In this document: positions 12,301 to 23,625 of the stretch, in pieces | How positions within the stretch are numbered: position 1 is the first letter of the stretch | Layout: each line of letters opens with the position of its first letter | Assembly: GCA_020631735.1 (NCBI GenBank) | Contig: CM036159.1 | Coordinates: forward strand, 96,960,701 to 97,024,700 | Length of the DNA stretch: 64,000 nt | Direction of reading: 5' to 3' | Source of the DNA: Saccharum officinarum | Taxonomy: Eukaryota; Streptophyta; Magnoliopsida; Poales; Poaceae | Notes under the pieces: generated by a model | The model's input: only the letters and a program-made list of their open reading frames with translations | Told to the model about the DNA's origin: nothing | Database searches by the model: none | Translations under genes and position numbers: made by a program

Positions 12301-14550
12301 AACATAAGCTTGTGGTGGCGGACTTTCGCTTTCGGGTACGTGTCCACCGGGACAAACGGGCCAAGATTGCGAGAACGAAGTGGTGGAAGCTTAGAGGGGA
12401 AGCAGCGCAGACGTTTAAGGAGAGGATGCTAGACGAGGGACCTTGGGAAGAAGGAGAAGATGCCGACGACATGTGGCTAAAGATGGCAACATGTGTCCGG
12501 AATGTGGCTTCGGAAGTGTTTGGCGTGAGTAGGGGAGGCAAACGGGAAGCGAAAGACACATGGTGGTGGAATGACGAGGTGCAAAGGGCTATTAGGGAGA
12601 AGAAGGAGTGTTTCAAGCGTCTCCACCATGACAAGAGTGTAGCCAACATCGAGGACTATAAAATAGCGAAGAGGGTTGCAAAGCGAGCTGTGAGTGTAGC
12701 AAAAGGTCAGGCGTATGATGGCCTTTATCAGCGGCTAGGCACGAAGGAAGGGGAGAAGGATATTTATAGGATGGCTAGAATCCGCGAGAGGAAGACAAGG
12801 GACATCAACCAAATAAAATGCATCAAGGATGGGACAGATCGACTTCTGGTGAAGGATGAGGAGATCAAGGACAGATGGAGAGAGTACTTCGACAAGCTGT
12901 TTAATGGGGAGAATGAGGGTCCTGCCCTTGAGTTGGACGACTCATTTGACGATACCAACAGACGCTTTGTAAGGAGAATTCAGGAGGCAGAGATCGGAGA
13001 GGCTTTGAAGAGGATGAAGGGAGGTAAAGCGATGGGCCCTGATGGTATCCCCATTGAGGTGTGGAGATACCTAGGCGCCAGAGCGATAGTATGGTTAACT
13101 AAGCTTTTTAACCTTATTTTTCGGTCAAACAAGATGCCTGAAGAATGGAGGAGAAGTATATTAGTACCTATCTTCAAGAACAAAGGAGATGTTCAAAGTT
13201 GTACTAACTACCGTGGGATTAAGTTGATGAGTCATACGATGAAGCTCTGGGAGAGGGTTATCGAGCATCGCCTAAGGAGAGTGACACATGTGACCCAAAA
13301 TCAGTTTGGGTTCATGCCTGGTAGGTCGACCATGGAGGCGATTTTCTTATTACGACAATTGATGGAGAGATATAGGGAGCAGAAGAAGGACTTGCACATG
13401 GTCTTTATTGACCTCGAGAAGGCATATGACAAAGTACCGAGAAATGTCATGTGGTGGGCCTTGGAAAAGCACAAAGTCCCAACTAAGTACGTTACCCTCA
13501 TCAAGGATATGTACAGGGATGTGGTGACGTTTGTCCGAACATGTGATGGCGACACCAGTGACTTTCCAATTAAAATAGGACTGCATCAGGGGTCAGCTTT
13601 GAGCCCTTATTTATTTGCTTTGGTGATGGATGAGGTCACAAGGGACATACAAGGTGATATCCCTTGGTGTATGCTCTTTGCTGATGATGTGGTGCTAGTT
13701 GACGACAGTAGGGCGGGAGTTAATAGGAAGTTAGAACTATGGAGGCACACGTTAGAGTCGAAAGGGTTCAGACTTAGTAGGACTAAGACTGAGTATATGA
13801 GGTGCGATTTCAGCGCGACTAGGCACGAGGAGGGAGACGTTAGCCTCGATGGGCAAGTGGTGGCCAAGAAGGATACTTTTCGGTATTTAGGGTCGATGCT
13901 ACAAAAGGATGGAGACATTGATGAAGATGTTAGGCATAGAATTTCAGCCGGCTGGTTGAAATGGCGTCAAGCTTCTGGCGTTCTCTGTGACAAAAGGGTG
14001 CCTCAGAAGCTGAAAGGTAAGTTCTATAGGACGGCGATTCGTCCGGCGATGTTATATGGTGCTGAGTGTTGGCCTACAAAAAGGCGACATGTCCAGCAAT
14101 TGAGTGTAGCGGAGATGCGTATGTTGCGTTGGTGTTGTGGGCACACAAGGAGGGATAGAGTACGGAACGACGATATTCGGGATAGGGTTGGGGTGGCACC
14201 AATTGAGGAGAAATTGATTCAACATCGGTTGAGATGGTTTGGACATGTCCAACGGAGGCCTCCTGAGGCGCCGGTGCGTAGTGGAGTTCTAAAGCGGGCC
14301 GATAATGTAAAGAGCGGTAGAGGTCGACCTAAACTAACTTGGGACGAGTCCGTTAAGAGAGATCTTAAGGAGTGGAATATCTCCAAGGATTTAGCTATGG
14401 ACAGGAGCGCTTGGAGATTAGCAATCAACGTGCCTGAACCGTGACATCTTTTGTCTTGTGCCCTTTATGTCCCTTTATGTGTCTCCCTGTTTCTCGTCTC
14501 TTTTGGGTTTCATCTCTAGCCTACCCCAACTTGCTTGGGACAAAAGGCTA

Positions 14551-14583
<33 letters not shown>

Positions 14584-17500
14584 ACTATCTGGAATCTAAA
14601 GCGAAAACCGAAAATAATCCATTGTGCTACTCTTATCTACAGTGGGCGAGGAATATGGCGATGTTTATTTGACCCAAGCTCACTGCTCGTGGTCACTGCT
14701 GGGTTTGATTCAGCAATCAAAGTGCACCATCTATGCAACTCCATTTTTCATGACATAGTGGAAGATAAAAGGGTCTCTGATGATCTGAACTATGATTCTG
14801 AGATCTTTGTAGTATCCTCCTCTTCTGTTTCGGGGCAGTATGGGCCCCTGGATAGGTGTGATGTATTTATTTATGGTTTCACAAATTACATGGTACCTCT
14901 ATCTCTCATCTTGTGACAGTGAAATTGTTTATTCATTGGTTCATCACAGCAAAAGCGAGTATGTTCGTTGTCTACACTTTGCAGAAGAAAATGTTCTGTA
15001 TGTTGCCACAAATAATGGATATCTGCATCATGCTGAACTCTCTAACATAGAGGATGTAAGATGGACCGAGATTATTCAGGTCACTGAGAAAGCACCAATT
15101 ATCTGCATGGATGTCATGACAACATACTCAAACCTTTCTTTGAATAGGGAGGACATTATTGCCCTTGGAGATGGACGGGGAAATGTTACTATTGTCCGTT
15201 TAACCAGTGGCAGCAGTGAACCTAAACTAGATCTATCTTTTACCTGGTCAGCAGAAAAAGATAGGCAACTACTAGCAGTATACTGGTGCAAGACTCTTGA
15301 ATGTAGGTCAGTGAATTGTTAAATTTCTCGTTAAGACATTTTAAATAGTAGTTATTCATTATTCTCACCAGATTTTCACTTGCAGCCACATTTTCACAGC
15401 TGATCCTAGGGGTGTGCTTAAGTTGTGGAACATAAGAGATGCCCTGTTCTCAAGTAATGATATTATCAATGCACGTCAGATGTTTCCACTTGTAGCAGTG
15501 TTTGAATCCCCCTTTGGAGCTCGAATCATGTGTCTAGATGCATCTCCTGGAGAGGAGGTGATGATCTTAAAGCCTCTTGGATTTCAATTGAAGACAAAAT
15601 CATAAATTCTTATTGATAGAATCCTTTATGTGAATATTATGCATTAGTAACTGGGACTATAGCGATAATGCTTGTATATCTAGGATTAGCCAACAGAAAT
15701 ACATTATTTCATTTAACTGCTAATTTGTTGAACTTCTAACAAAAGTATAAAACTAAGAATAAGATTTGAATACGTGAGACATAATTTTTCTCTTTTTTCT
15801 TGTGCAGATCCTTATAACTGGTGATAAAAGGGGTAACGTCACAGCCTTTCCTTTCCCTAAAATATTGGTACTGCATGACAGTGGTCTGATGCAACAGAAG
15901 ATGCATCCATGTGATCGTTTTAAAGGAGCTCATGGCATTTCTAGTGTCACAAGTGTTCATATAAAAGACTCGATTTCTGATCATATTGAAATTCACACTG
16001 TATGCCCACAATTATATTGTTATTCATATTATCAAAGTCATGGGTTCTCGTCTCTTTTGGGTTTCATCTCTAGCCTACCCCAACTTGCTTGGGACAAAAG
16101 GCTATGTTGTTGTTGTTGTTATTATCAAAGTCATGGGTTCGCTCTGACATATGCTCCTCATCCTTAAAATTTTATAGACCGGGGGAGATGGCTGCATTTG
16201 CTTTTTCAAGTATGGAAGAAACGTGCAGAAGATTGATTTTTTTGGAATGAGGCAAGTAAAAGAACTGGGCACCATTCAATCCATCTACACTAATCTTGCA
16301 TCTGACAGCCAATTGAGTAGTACCTACGCAATAGGTTTCACCTCTGCAGATTTTATCATTTGGGACCTTGGGAATGAAACAAAGGTTACATAATACATGT
16401 ACCATATGAATTGGCCAGTCAGAATCAACGGTTCAGCTAATCAGCAGTTTCAAACTTTTATGTTCTATATAGATGACTCAAGTATCCTGTGGAGGCTGGC
16501 GGCGCCCTTATTCTTATTATCTTGGGACAGTCCCCGAATATCAGAACTGCTTTGCCTTTATAAAGGTTTGTGTTCTAAATTTATTTACTTGTGTTTTGTG
16601 GATTTGTTTTCTCAGCTGATGTTCTAGTGAAAGTCAACACACCTCATGGGAATTATTTCTTCTATTCTGAAGCTTCCATGTGTTCATAGGCTTGCTATTG
16701 ATAGCTTATTTTGAGGGCTTGTAATTTTGTATTAGTCACAAGAGAGTGCAACTTTAATTTTCATCTCTTTGCGTATTGAGACATGCACAATCTTGTCTCA
16801 ACTCTAAAATGCTATCAGGCAAACTGGTTCTTAGTATTTAATTATTATTCGATTGTGTTTTAACAGCATGTCCCCTATCTCTTAGTTGGTTATGTCATTA
16901 TGGGCAAGTGTAGACTACTTTGTTTTGGTCGTTACCTAAGGCATAATTTTCTTTACCACTAAAAGACAAGAGTTTTGCTGAGTTACCTAAGGCATACTTC
17001 ATCACATTGTTGAGTTTTGCTGTTGGTTACTCGACTATATCTTGCGTTACACATTTTTCATCACATAGTTAACTTTTTCCTGTTTTTTTTTTCAAGCAGG
17101 ATCATGATATTCACATTCACAGGCACTGGGCTCCAACTCATGATAAGAAATTACTCCTTCAAGTTCTCCATTTGCAGTTTCATGGTAGAGAAATGCACTC
17201 ATTGTGCTTCATAGATCCAGCAAGACATTCAGATCCTGAGAATAGCTCAGATCTATTGATAGCAACCGGATGTGAAGATGGAACTGTGCGTCTTACAGGG
17301 TAAATTTGTTTCTTAAGTGATAAGTGTTTGTGAATCGTTTGTTCCATTCTGATACTGATGTCTATTACAGATTCTTGACTGGTAGTTCTGGAAAATGGCA
17401 TTCCTCAAAGTTGCTTGGGGAGCATGTAGGTGGGTCAGCTGTGCGAGCTACATGCTTCATCCCAAAGACCTACACAGTAACATATAAATCATGTAATTAC

Positions 17501-19368
17501 ATTTTGAACGACATTTCTGATGATATTGCTGTTGAAAAAGACGAGACTTTCTTACTCATATCTGTTGGATCAAAGCAAGTCCTCACTACTTGGATTTTGC
17601 AACCGAGGAATGCAGAAAACAGACAAGTATGTTCAAGTGGCTTAGATATTTACTCCAAGCAAAAGTCCAAAAACTTGGAAAATGTTGATTCAGCCATGTC
17701 ATTTCAATGGCTAACTACCCACATGCCACCAAAGCTTCCTAGGAACGGGCTGAAATCTGGCCACATAAAACAGAGCATTGAGGAAGGAAATTCCTCTGTT
17801 GTACAGCCAAATATGGATGTTATGGATCACATGGAAAATGACTGGCGTTACCTTTCTGTTACAGCATTTCATTTGAAACATCCGGTTCTCAGGTAAGATC
17901 CAGTATTGTGATTCATGTGCTGCTGGCAGTAGAGTCTAGCTAGCATAGCCTCTGTTTCATGCTCTTGCATCCTGTAATCCTAATTTAATCTCTTCCGTTC
18001 ACAGCAGGTTGACAGTATGTTTTGTTGTTGTTGCTTGCTCGGATGCAACGGTTGTGCTCCGTGCTCTTCTGTTACCTTCTCGATTGTGGTATGCATTGTG
18101 CATTTCTGGATAAATTTTCTATTTGTAGTCTTCTTGGCTGCTTCTGAGCTGCTACCTCTTTGTACAGGTTTGATGTTGCCTTGTTGGTTCCACAGGCATC
18201 GCCAGTTTTGGTGCTGCGGCATATTATCATCAATGGTAGCCACTATAAAGGTCAGTTCTATCTTTTCTCCTGACCTGACAATGGTTTTATGTTAATTAAA
18301 TTAGTGCTCTTTTTTTCAGATGACGCTGGAGACAGATACCTTATTGCGAGTGGATCAACAGATGGCAGCATTACCTTTTGGAACCTGACAGAGACCATTC
18401 ATGGCTTCATGCAACTAATATCGGAGACTCAACCACACATGAGTATTGATTATCAAAAGCGTCCCAGGACCGGAAGAGGGAGTCAAGGCGGTCGTCGCCG
18501 GTGGAGACCACTGGCATATGCTTTGAAGAAGAGAGATGGAGATATATCACCCTCTGATGGGAGCAACCTGGGTAGCCTAAAAGCTGATGAAAGTTCATCT
18601 GAAGCTTCTGGTGTGGAAAACACTCAGATTATAGTGCATGAAGCAAGTGACGGCTCAAACATTGAGATGCCTTCAAGTACCCAATCATGTGATATACCTG
18701 AATTGAGACCAATGCACTTGTTATCTGGTGTTCACCAATCAGGCGTTAATTGCCTCCACATATCATACTCAACACCTGACAAGTCATACTGTATCATAAG
18801 TGGCGGGGATGATCAAGCTGTTCAGTGCTTCAACTTCAGAGTAGTATCTTTAGAAGATTGCTTAACAACCACAACAAGGCTAGATTCGCATGACAATGAC
18901 ACACTTAAAATTCTATATCAACATGAGGCATCATCAGCTCATAGTGCAGCAGTTAAAGGTTTGTCACCATTTAAACCAATGTAGTTCATATATCCCATTC
19001 TTTCAGCCTGTTTTGTTGGAGTTATGCAAGCATATATGCATGTTTTACACTAGGAATTTGGACAGACGGCACTTGGGCTTTCTCTACTGGCCTTGATCAA
19101 AGAGTAAGATGCTGGAAGATGGGATTAACCGGCGAATTCACGGAATACTCCCATGCTATCATTAGCGTGCCCGAGCCTGAAACTCTAGATGTTTTCCATG
19201 ACCGGTGAGCAAGTCTTTAACGATGTGTGTGTTTACCTCTATCTTTTGATGTTTCTGAATTCTAATACTAGTGGTGGTTGCCTTGTTAGGGCCAAGAGGA
19301 AGTACCACATTGCTGTTGCTGGAAGGGGTATGCAAATGGTTGAGTTCTCACCACCTGAAGATGATTGA
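9364..19368 (+). CDS. WDR6: WD40-repeat protein, WDR6 family (tRNA 2'-O-methyltransferase partner)
   Basis: I joined 20 exons with GT-AG introns: 9364-9460, 9609-9883, 9968-10061, 10166-10248, 10385-10605, 10708-10846, 11053-11135, 14643-14855, 14920-15306, 15386-15557, 15808-15999, 16178-16384, 16473-16565, 17100-17299, 17371-17892, 18008-18088, 18168-18250, 18320-18958, 19054-19204, 19290-19368. They total 4011 nt in one frame, 1336 residues plus stop. WD-type strands recur: DNSVTLWDL (exon 3), [10 protein letters not shown] (exon 18), [10 protein letters not shown] (exon 19). In yeast (Rtt10/Trm734) and human (WDR6) this family partners Trm7/FTSJ1 to methylate tRNA nucleotide 34 in the cytoplasm. 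Length and order fit plant homologues. Intron 7 carries a full LINE, intron 11 a LINE scrap. The exon calls are mine by eye; the family name is recognition without a search. Confidence 0.85.
11199..14577 (+). mobile_element. full-length RTE-type LINE in intron 7 of the WDR6-like gene
   Basis: Flanked by a perfect 14-bp target duplication TGTTTAACTATCTG (11185-11198 and 14578-14591). The element has a short 5' leader, one long ORF, a short 3' region containing 'cttgcttgggacaaaaggct', and a (TTG)n tail. It lacks a poly(A) tail. A short 3' UTR ending in a simple repeat is typical of the RTE clade. The element is in the gene's sense orientation and expands the intron to about 3.5 kb without touching the splice sites. 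Confidence 0.93.
11322..14444 (+). CDS. RTE LINE protein: AP endonuclease + reverse transcriptase
   Basis: An uninterrupted frame of 1040 residues. Residues 11-76 are three tandem 22-residue repeats. The APE-type endonuclease starts near residue 95 ([13 protein letters not shown], then QETKW). Reverse transcriptase follows, with the palm motif [13 protein letters not shown], then [13 protein letters not shown] and the catalytic FADD at residues 786-789. The C-terminal part has [10 protein letters not shown] and [12 protein letters not shown], shared by plant RTE proteins. The expected job is target-primed reverse transcription: nick the target, then copy the RNA from its 3' end. No stops or frameshifts are seen, so this copy could be competent. 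The first ATG was chosen as start; upstream sequence is short leader. Confidence 0.92.
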   Translation: MDLKPTRDSLGRNPLSDALHRNPGVVLNGQGPGRHPLSGASYRDPGTMKNEQGSGRRNLSGALHLRPGVVKNEQGSSHFPRRVRRVRKLAEPTRIRLGSWNVGSLTGKLRELVDAAIRRHVNILCVQETKWKGQKAKEVEDTGFKLWYTGTTSGRNGVGILIDRSLKDGVVDVRRQGDRIILVKLLVGDSVLNVISAYAPQVGLSEGTKRQFWEDLDSMVSTVPISEKLFIGGDLNGHVGATNVGFERVHGGFGYGSRNQEGEDVLNFVLAYDLLIANTLFRKRESHLVTFRSGQHSSQIDFILARREDRRACFDCKVLPGECVVPQHKLVVADFRFRVRVHRDKRAKIARTKWWKLRGEAAQTFKERMLDEGPWEEGEDADDMWLKMATCVRNVASEVFGVSRGGKREAKDTWWWNDEVQRAIREKKECFKRLHHDKSVANIEDYKIAKRVAKRAVSVAKGQAYDGLYQRLGTKEGEKDIYRMARIRERKTRDINQIKCIKDGTDRLLVKDEEIKDRWREYFDKLFNGENEGPALELDDSFDDTNRRFVRRIQEAEIGEALKRMKGGKAMGPDGIPIEVWRYLGARAIVWLTKLFNLIFRSNKMPEEWRRSILVPIFKNKGDVQSCTNYRGIKLMSHTMKLWERVIEHRLRRVTHVTQNQFGFMPGRSTMEAIFLLRQLMERYREQKKDLHMVFIDLEKAYDKVPRNVMWWALEKHKVPTKYVTLIKDMYRDVVTFVRTCDGDTSDFPIKIGLHQGSALSPYLFALVMDEVTRDIQGDIPWCMLFADDVVLVDDSRAGVNRKLELWRHTLESKGFRLSRTKTEYMRCDFSATRHEEGDVSLDGQVVAKKDTFRYLGSMLQKDGDIDEDVRHRISAGWLKWRQASGVLCDKRVPQKLKGKFYRTAIRPAMLYGAECWPTKRRHVQQLSVAEMRMLRWCCGHTRRDRVRNDDIRDRVGVAPIEEKLIQHRLRWFGHVQRRPPEAPVRSGVLKRADNVKSGRGRPKLTWDESVKRDLKEWNISKDLAMDRSAWRLAINVPEP
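16048..16119 (+). mobile_element. 72-bp 3'-end fragment of the RTE LINE in intron 11
   Basis: Contains only the last part of the RTE 3' region plus four TTG units. It is flanked by a perfect duplication of about 21 bp (16027-16047 and 16120-16140), which shows it was inserted on its own by target-primed reverse transcription with extreme 5' truncation. Confidence 0.9.
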
Positions 19369-19809
19369 CTAAAATGATTGCAACCGTATGGATGTTACAT
19401 GGATGTTGCTTTTGCTCGGCTTGCGTGGATCATGTAGTTCTATATTGAGCTGGATTTTTTGTTTGTTTGTCAAGGATGGAACAAACGGAGGAACCAACGT
19501 GTTATTAGAAGCGTTTGGTGCGCAGGGGTAGGGAGTAGTTCCCCTTTCTTTCGTTGATGAATAATTTGGTGGCCTGACGATATGTAGACTGCTGAGATCA
19601 CCGTCTTCTAACACGTCATCAGATATGCACATCGGTCATCCTGTCGCTGTTCTTTATGGGATTAATTCGTTTTTCTTATTTTTAACGACAGTCGTTCCTC
19701 TTTTCTTAGGCACAACTTGCACATGACTAACTCACTATTAGATACAGGATAGATTATCTCAGCGTGTATGAACTTCAAAACATTTTTCTTAACGACTTCT
19801 CTCATTGCA
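19369..19809 (+). other. 3' flank of the WDR6-like gene
   Basis: Probably holds the 3' UTR. An AATAAT-like signal lies near 19560. No further exons are seen up to the truncated LINE copy. Confidence 0.4.
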
Positions 19810-20585
19810 TATATGAGGTGCGATTTTAGCGCGACTAGGCACGAGGAGGGAGACGTTAGCCTCGATGGGCAAGTGGTGGCCAAGAAGGATACTTTTCGGT
19901 ATTTAGGGTCGATGCTACAAAAGGATGGAGACATTGATGAAGATGTTAGGCATAGAATTTCAGCCGGCTGGTTGAAATGGCGTTAAGCTTCTGGCGTTCT
20001 CTGTGACAAAAGGGTGCCTCAGAAGCTGAAAGGTAAGTTTTATAGGACGGCGATTCGTCCGGCGATGTTATATGGTGCTGAGTGTTGGCCTACAAAAGAC
20101 GACATGTCCAGCAATTGAGTGTAGCGGAGATGCGTATGTTGCGTTGGTGTTGTGGGCACACAAGGAGGGATAGAGTACGGAACGACGATATTCGGGATAG
20201 GGTTGGGGTGGCACCATTTGAGGAGAAATTGATTCAACATCGGTTGAGATGGTTTGGACATGTCCAACGGAGGCCTCCTGAGGCGCCGGTGCGTAGTGGA
20301 GTTCTAAAGCGGGCCGATAATGTAAAGAGCGGTAGAGGTCGACCTAAACTAAATTGGGACGAGTCCGTTAAGAGAGATCTTAAGGAGTGGAATATCCTCA
20401 AGGATTTAGCTATGGACAGGAGCGCTTGGAGATTAGCAATCAACGTGCCTGAACCGTGACATCTTTTGTCTTGTGCCCTTTATGTCCCTTTATGTGTCTC
20501 CCTGTTTCTCGTCTCTTTTGGGTTTCATCTCTAGCCTACCCTAACTTGCTTGGGACAAAAGGCTATGTTGTTGTTGTTGTTGTTG
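19810..20585 (+). mobile_element. 5'-truncated RTE LINE copy with broken ORF
   Basis: Matches the last 0.78 kb of the full RTE copy, starting at the codons for [15 protein letters not shown] and ending in a (TTG)n tail. Compared with the full copy I see about eight differences. They include CAA to TAA (stop at 19984-19986) and a 1-base loss near 20098 that shifts the frame. No clear target duplication was found. It lies about 440 bp past the stop codon of the WDR6-like gene, in the same orientation. Confidence 0.9.
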
Positions 20586-20699
20586 TATGGTTCTCTAGAA
20601 GGTGTAGATTCTGGATCTATAGAGATGCGATGTGTGCAGAGAGCACAACTAATTCCTTTTAAGTCTTGGAGTGAGTAGCAAAAAGCAGAATGATGTTTT

Positions 20700-21540
20700 T
20701 CTAGGATAGAAAACAAACGGGAAGCCTCATCTTAAGAAAGCTTATCACTAATGATTAGAAGAAACTCCCTATAATTTTTTAGAAAAGCATATTTAAGACC
20801 AAAAGGCAAGGATTTAAACTCAATGGGAGGTTGAAGTGGTTCATGTGTCTCATCTAAGGGTTCAGGTTCCTGAGTTTCTTTATCTTCTTCCTGGATGAAA
20901 TGTTGGGCATATTTTTTGGTTGGGTTCGGTTAAATCAGAAGGAGATGCAACCATTACCTCGTCCATTAGGCGTTGGTCAGGGCTTAACTCTATCTCAGTA
21001 TTTAAAGAATTATTGTTAGATACAACTAAGTTAAAGTTTTTCCTAAGATTTACATTTAAATTCCCATGTTGTCCTTCATGGATGAGTCCCTCTATTGGTT
21101 GCCCTATTAAAAGGTCGAACTCATCGATATCAAAAATATAAAAGCTAAGCTCTACCATGAGTTCTTTTACCTTAATAGGAAGGACATAAACTATCCCTAG
21201 TCTTGGAAGAATGTGTCCTGAGGGATTTTTCAAAAACTTAGTTGTTGGGGTTAACGGCATGTATTCAAATAAAGCATGAGCAAAATACATAAGATTAACA
21301 CCCACAACTAGATTGTAAAGAGCATTGAAGGAGGTTTCCTGAATTTGGCGACGAATAGAAATAGAAGGTGAGTCTAAACGAATTACATTAGAAGAAAGCT
21401 TGGATTCTTCCACTCGTTGTTTATGATAGACGTTAGCTCCTTTACCGTCTCTTTAAGGAAAGCTTTTTTAGAGGAGTCAAAAGTTTCTTCGTAGGTTGAC
21501 TACTCCTGGGGTTTCCTAGTGGTATGATATTTTGAGGTGT
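20700..21540 (-). pseudogene. Ty3/gypsy retropepsin-like gag-pol remnant
   Basis: The minus frame 21413-20880 (177 aa) resembles the aspartic-protease region of gypsy polyproteins: an 'ALYNLVVGVNLM' segment where ALxDxGASxNxM is usual, then 'MPLTPTTKFL', 'LPRLGIVYVLPIKV' and 'FDLLIGQPI'. The catalytic Asp-Gly of the family is not present (NLVVG), so it should not work as a protease. There is no reverse transcriptase alongside. It could be an exapted or simply decayed fragment. Confidence 0.5.
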
Positions 21541-21573
21541 TTCCAAAGTCAGCAAAAATATCATCCTCGAAAT

Positions 21574-22250
21574 CTAACTGAAATCTGAATTTGGAATTTC
21601 TTCCTCCTCCGTTGGTTCGGGACATGGAATTTCTTCCTCGCCACCGGATCTGGTGGATCCACTGTAGGGAAGTGCGCCGGCCCTAGATCCACCGCCTAGG
21701 GGTGGCCCCGCCATGGATCCAGCCGCCCTCCACCAGATCTGGCCAGGGGGAGGAGTGGACCGATCCGCCATCAGAGAGGTGGATATGGTCAGATCCACCA
21801 CCGGGGAAGAGGATAGGGTCGAATTTGCCACCGAGAAAGAGGAAGGGACCAGATCTCATCGGACTTCACTGGATCTCGCCGCCTGCTCCTTGCGCCACCG
21901 TGACCCCGTGCCACATGCTACTGTGCCTCCATGCCCCGCACCACCGCCACCAAGCCACCACAACCCTACGTCGCCGAACACCGCCCGCCACCATGGAGAG
22001 AGAGGGACACGGTGGAGAGAGAGGAGGAACACCGCCGCCGCTAGTGGTGGAGGCCTTGCGCCGTTGCTGCTTACTGCTGAGGGTGAAGGAGACATAGAGG
22101 AGGGCGAGTGAGGGAGAGAGAGAGAGAGAAGAGGTGAGTGAGGAGACCGGTGGGCGTCAGGTGAATACGCGTCGGTGCGACGTTGGGTGTGGAGGCGGTG
22201 TTGGGTGCGGCTAGAGGCAGCGAGAGGGTGGAAGTTGGATTGGAGCAATG
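21574..22250 (-). other. possible first-exon region of a minus-strand transcription unit
   Basis: On the minus strand this follows a TATA box and has plant 5'-leader character: CT-rich with (CT)n near 22118-22130, then a serine-, proline- and arginine-rich frame (22248-21856). No known domain is seen and no splice partner could be proved. It may be the promoter-proximal part of a transposon gene or a captured host fragment. Confidence 0.3.
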
Positions 22251-22262
22251 AAAACCTAAGTG

Positions 22263-22274
22263 CTATATATATAG
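22263..22274 (-). promoter_or_regulatory. TATA box with GGCCCA motifs, minus strand
   Basis: CTATATATATAG is its own reverse complement. Upstream in the minus direction (22286-22316) are several GGGCC/GGCCCA motifs, and a 'ccta-ggttt' telo-like motif lies just downstream. Together these look like a plant promoter reading leftwards. Confidence 0.4.
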
Positions 22275-23177
22275 AAGCCCAATATCGGGCCTCGCTGGGC
22301 CTATTGGGCCTCGGCCTTTTTCAAAGGCGGGGCTCATAGTGTGCCCGCCTCCAAAAATAGATTTACAGAGATGGTGTAAGGTCCAAATAGGCTAGAGGGG
22401 GGTGAATAGCCTAATTAAAACTTCTACAAGAATTACTTAACCACACGTTAGTACGAAAGATGGCGAAGCAAATGCACTAGCTCTAACTAATTAAGCAAGC
22501 CACCTACACAAGTCTATAACAAAGCTATTCACTAAACACAATAATAACTACAAGCCAGAAACAAGAAGTAATACAAGAGAAGAGCTTTGAGTGATTATAC
22601 CGCCGTGTAGAGATGAGAAGTACCAATCAATCAACCAATCACACAAGAGAAGTCCTCGGGAAGAGAATGATACAAGAATTTATCCCGAGGTTCACTTGCT
22701 TCCCGGCAAGCTACTCCCCGTTGTGGTGATACACCCACTTGTCGGTTCACGAGCTAATCGACTATCAAGAGTCGAGCCCTCGGCGGGCGCCGCCCAACCG
22801 CACACAAGATGGGGATCCTCCAAGCCACGAGCTCTACTAGAGTATCCAATTTGCGAACTCCCGCGGGGAAGGATCAAGAACCCCTTACAACACTTGGTGA
22901 GGGCTCCAACAATCTCCAATTGCGAGCTCAATCACCTCCGCTGCTCCAAGCCGTCTACCGTGTCGGGAAACACGGAAAAGTAACAAGAAATCCGCAGCAA
23001 CTCGAAGATCAAGTGCCTCTAGAATGCAACTCTCAAGCAATGCACTTGAATCTCACTCAATCTCACTCAAGATGTGCAACTAAGCAAAGAGATGAGTGGA
23101 GGGGTTGTTCTCTAGCTCAAAGTATGTCTCTAGGTCTCAAAATGTGCAAGAGTTGCCCTCAAACTCTGGCCAACGTC

Positions 23178-23185
23178 TATTTATA
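23178..23185 (-). promoter_or_regulatory. LTR TATA box
   Basis: TATAAATA on the minus strand, immediately downstream in LTR orientation of the CpG palindrome array. Confidence 0.65.
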
Positions 23186-23234
23186 ACGAAGGGGTACGCA
23201 GCTAGCCGTTAGGAACTTAAACAGCCAAAATCGC

Positions 23235-23625
23235 GCTGACCGGACGCACTGGTCATACTGACCGGACGCGCCGGTCGCGCAACGGCTAATTTCCGAAGTA
23301 CCGACCGGACGCGCTGGTCGCGCAAACTGGACACGCTGGGTGCGACCGGACGCGCTGGTCCCGCAACTGACCGGACGCGCTGGTCAAGCCTGAGTAGCGC
23401 ACAACAAAACAGTGACCGGACGCGCTGTAGAACTGACCGAACGCCACAGTGCCAGCATCCGATTAGAGTCTAGTAAGCTCCCTGAACGACCGGACGTGTC
23501 CGGTCGACAGTGACCGGACGCGCTGCGCGTCCGATCATCACACTGAAACACGCACAGACACTGAACGCTGACCGGACGCGTCCGGTCATATAGAGACCGT
23601 GTTCGGTCCAGCGTCCGGTCACCTC
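23235..23625 (-). repeat. CpG-rich palindromic motif array in LTR U3
   Basis: Repeated GACCGGACGCG(C/T) half-sites and full palindromes, as in the other LTRs of this family. Confidence 0.7.

Noticed and set aside
14458..14640. Poly-cysteine frame just before exon 8
   Set aside because: It reads through the (TTG)n tail of the LINE. The true exon starts after the AG at 14641-14642.
22591..23186. Plus-strand frames of 60-130 codons
   Set aside because: They fall in the type A solo LTR and have matching shadows in the LTR at 3719-7605.
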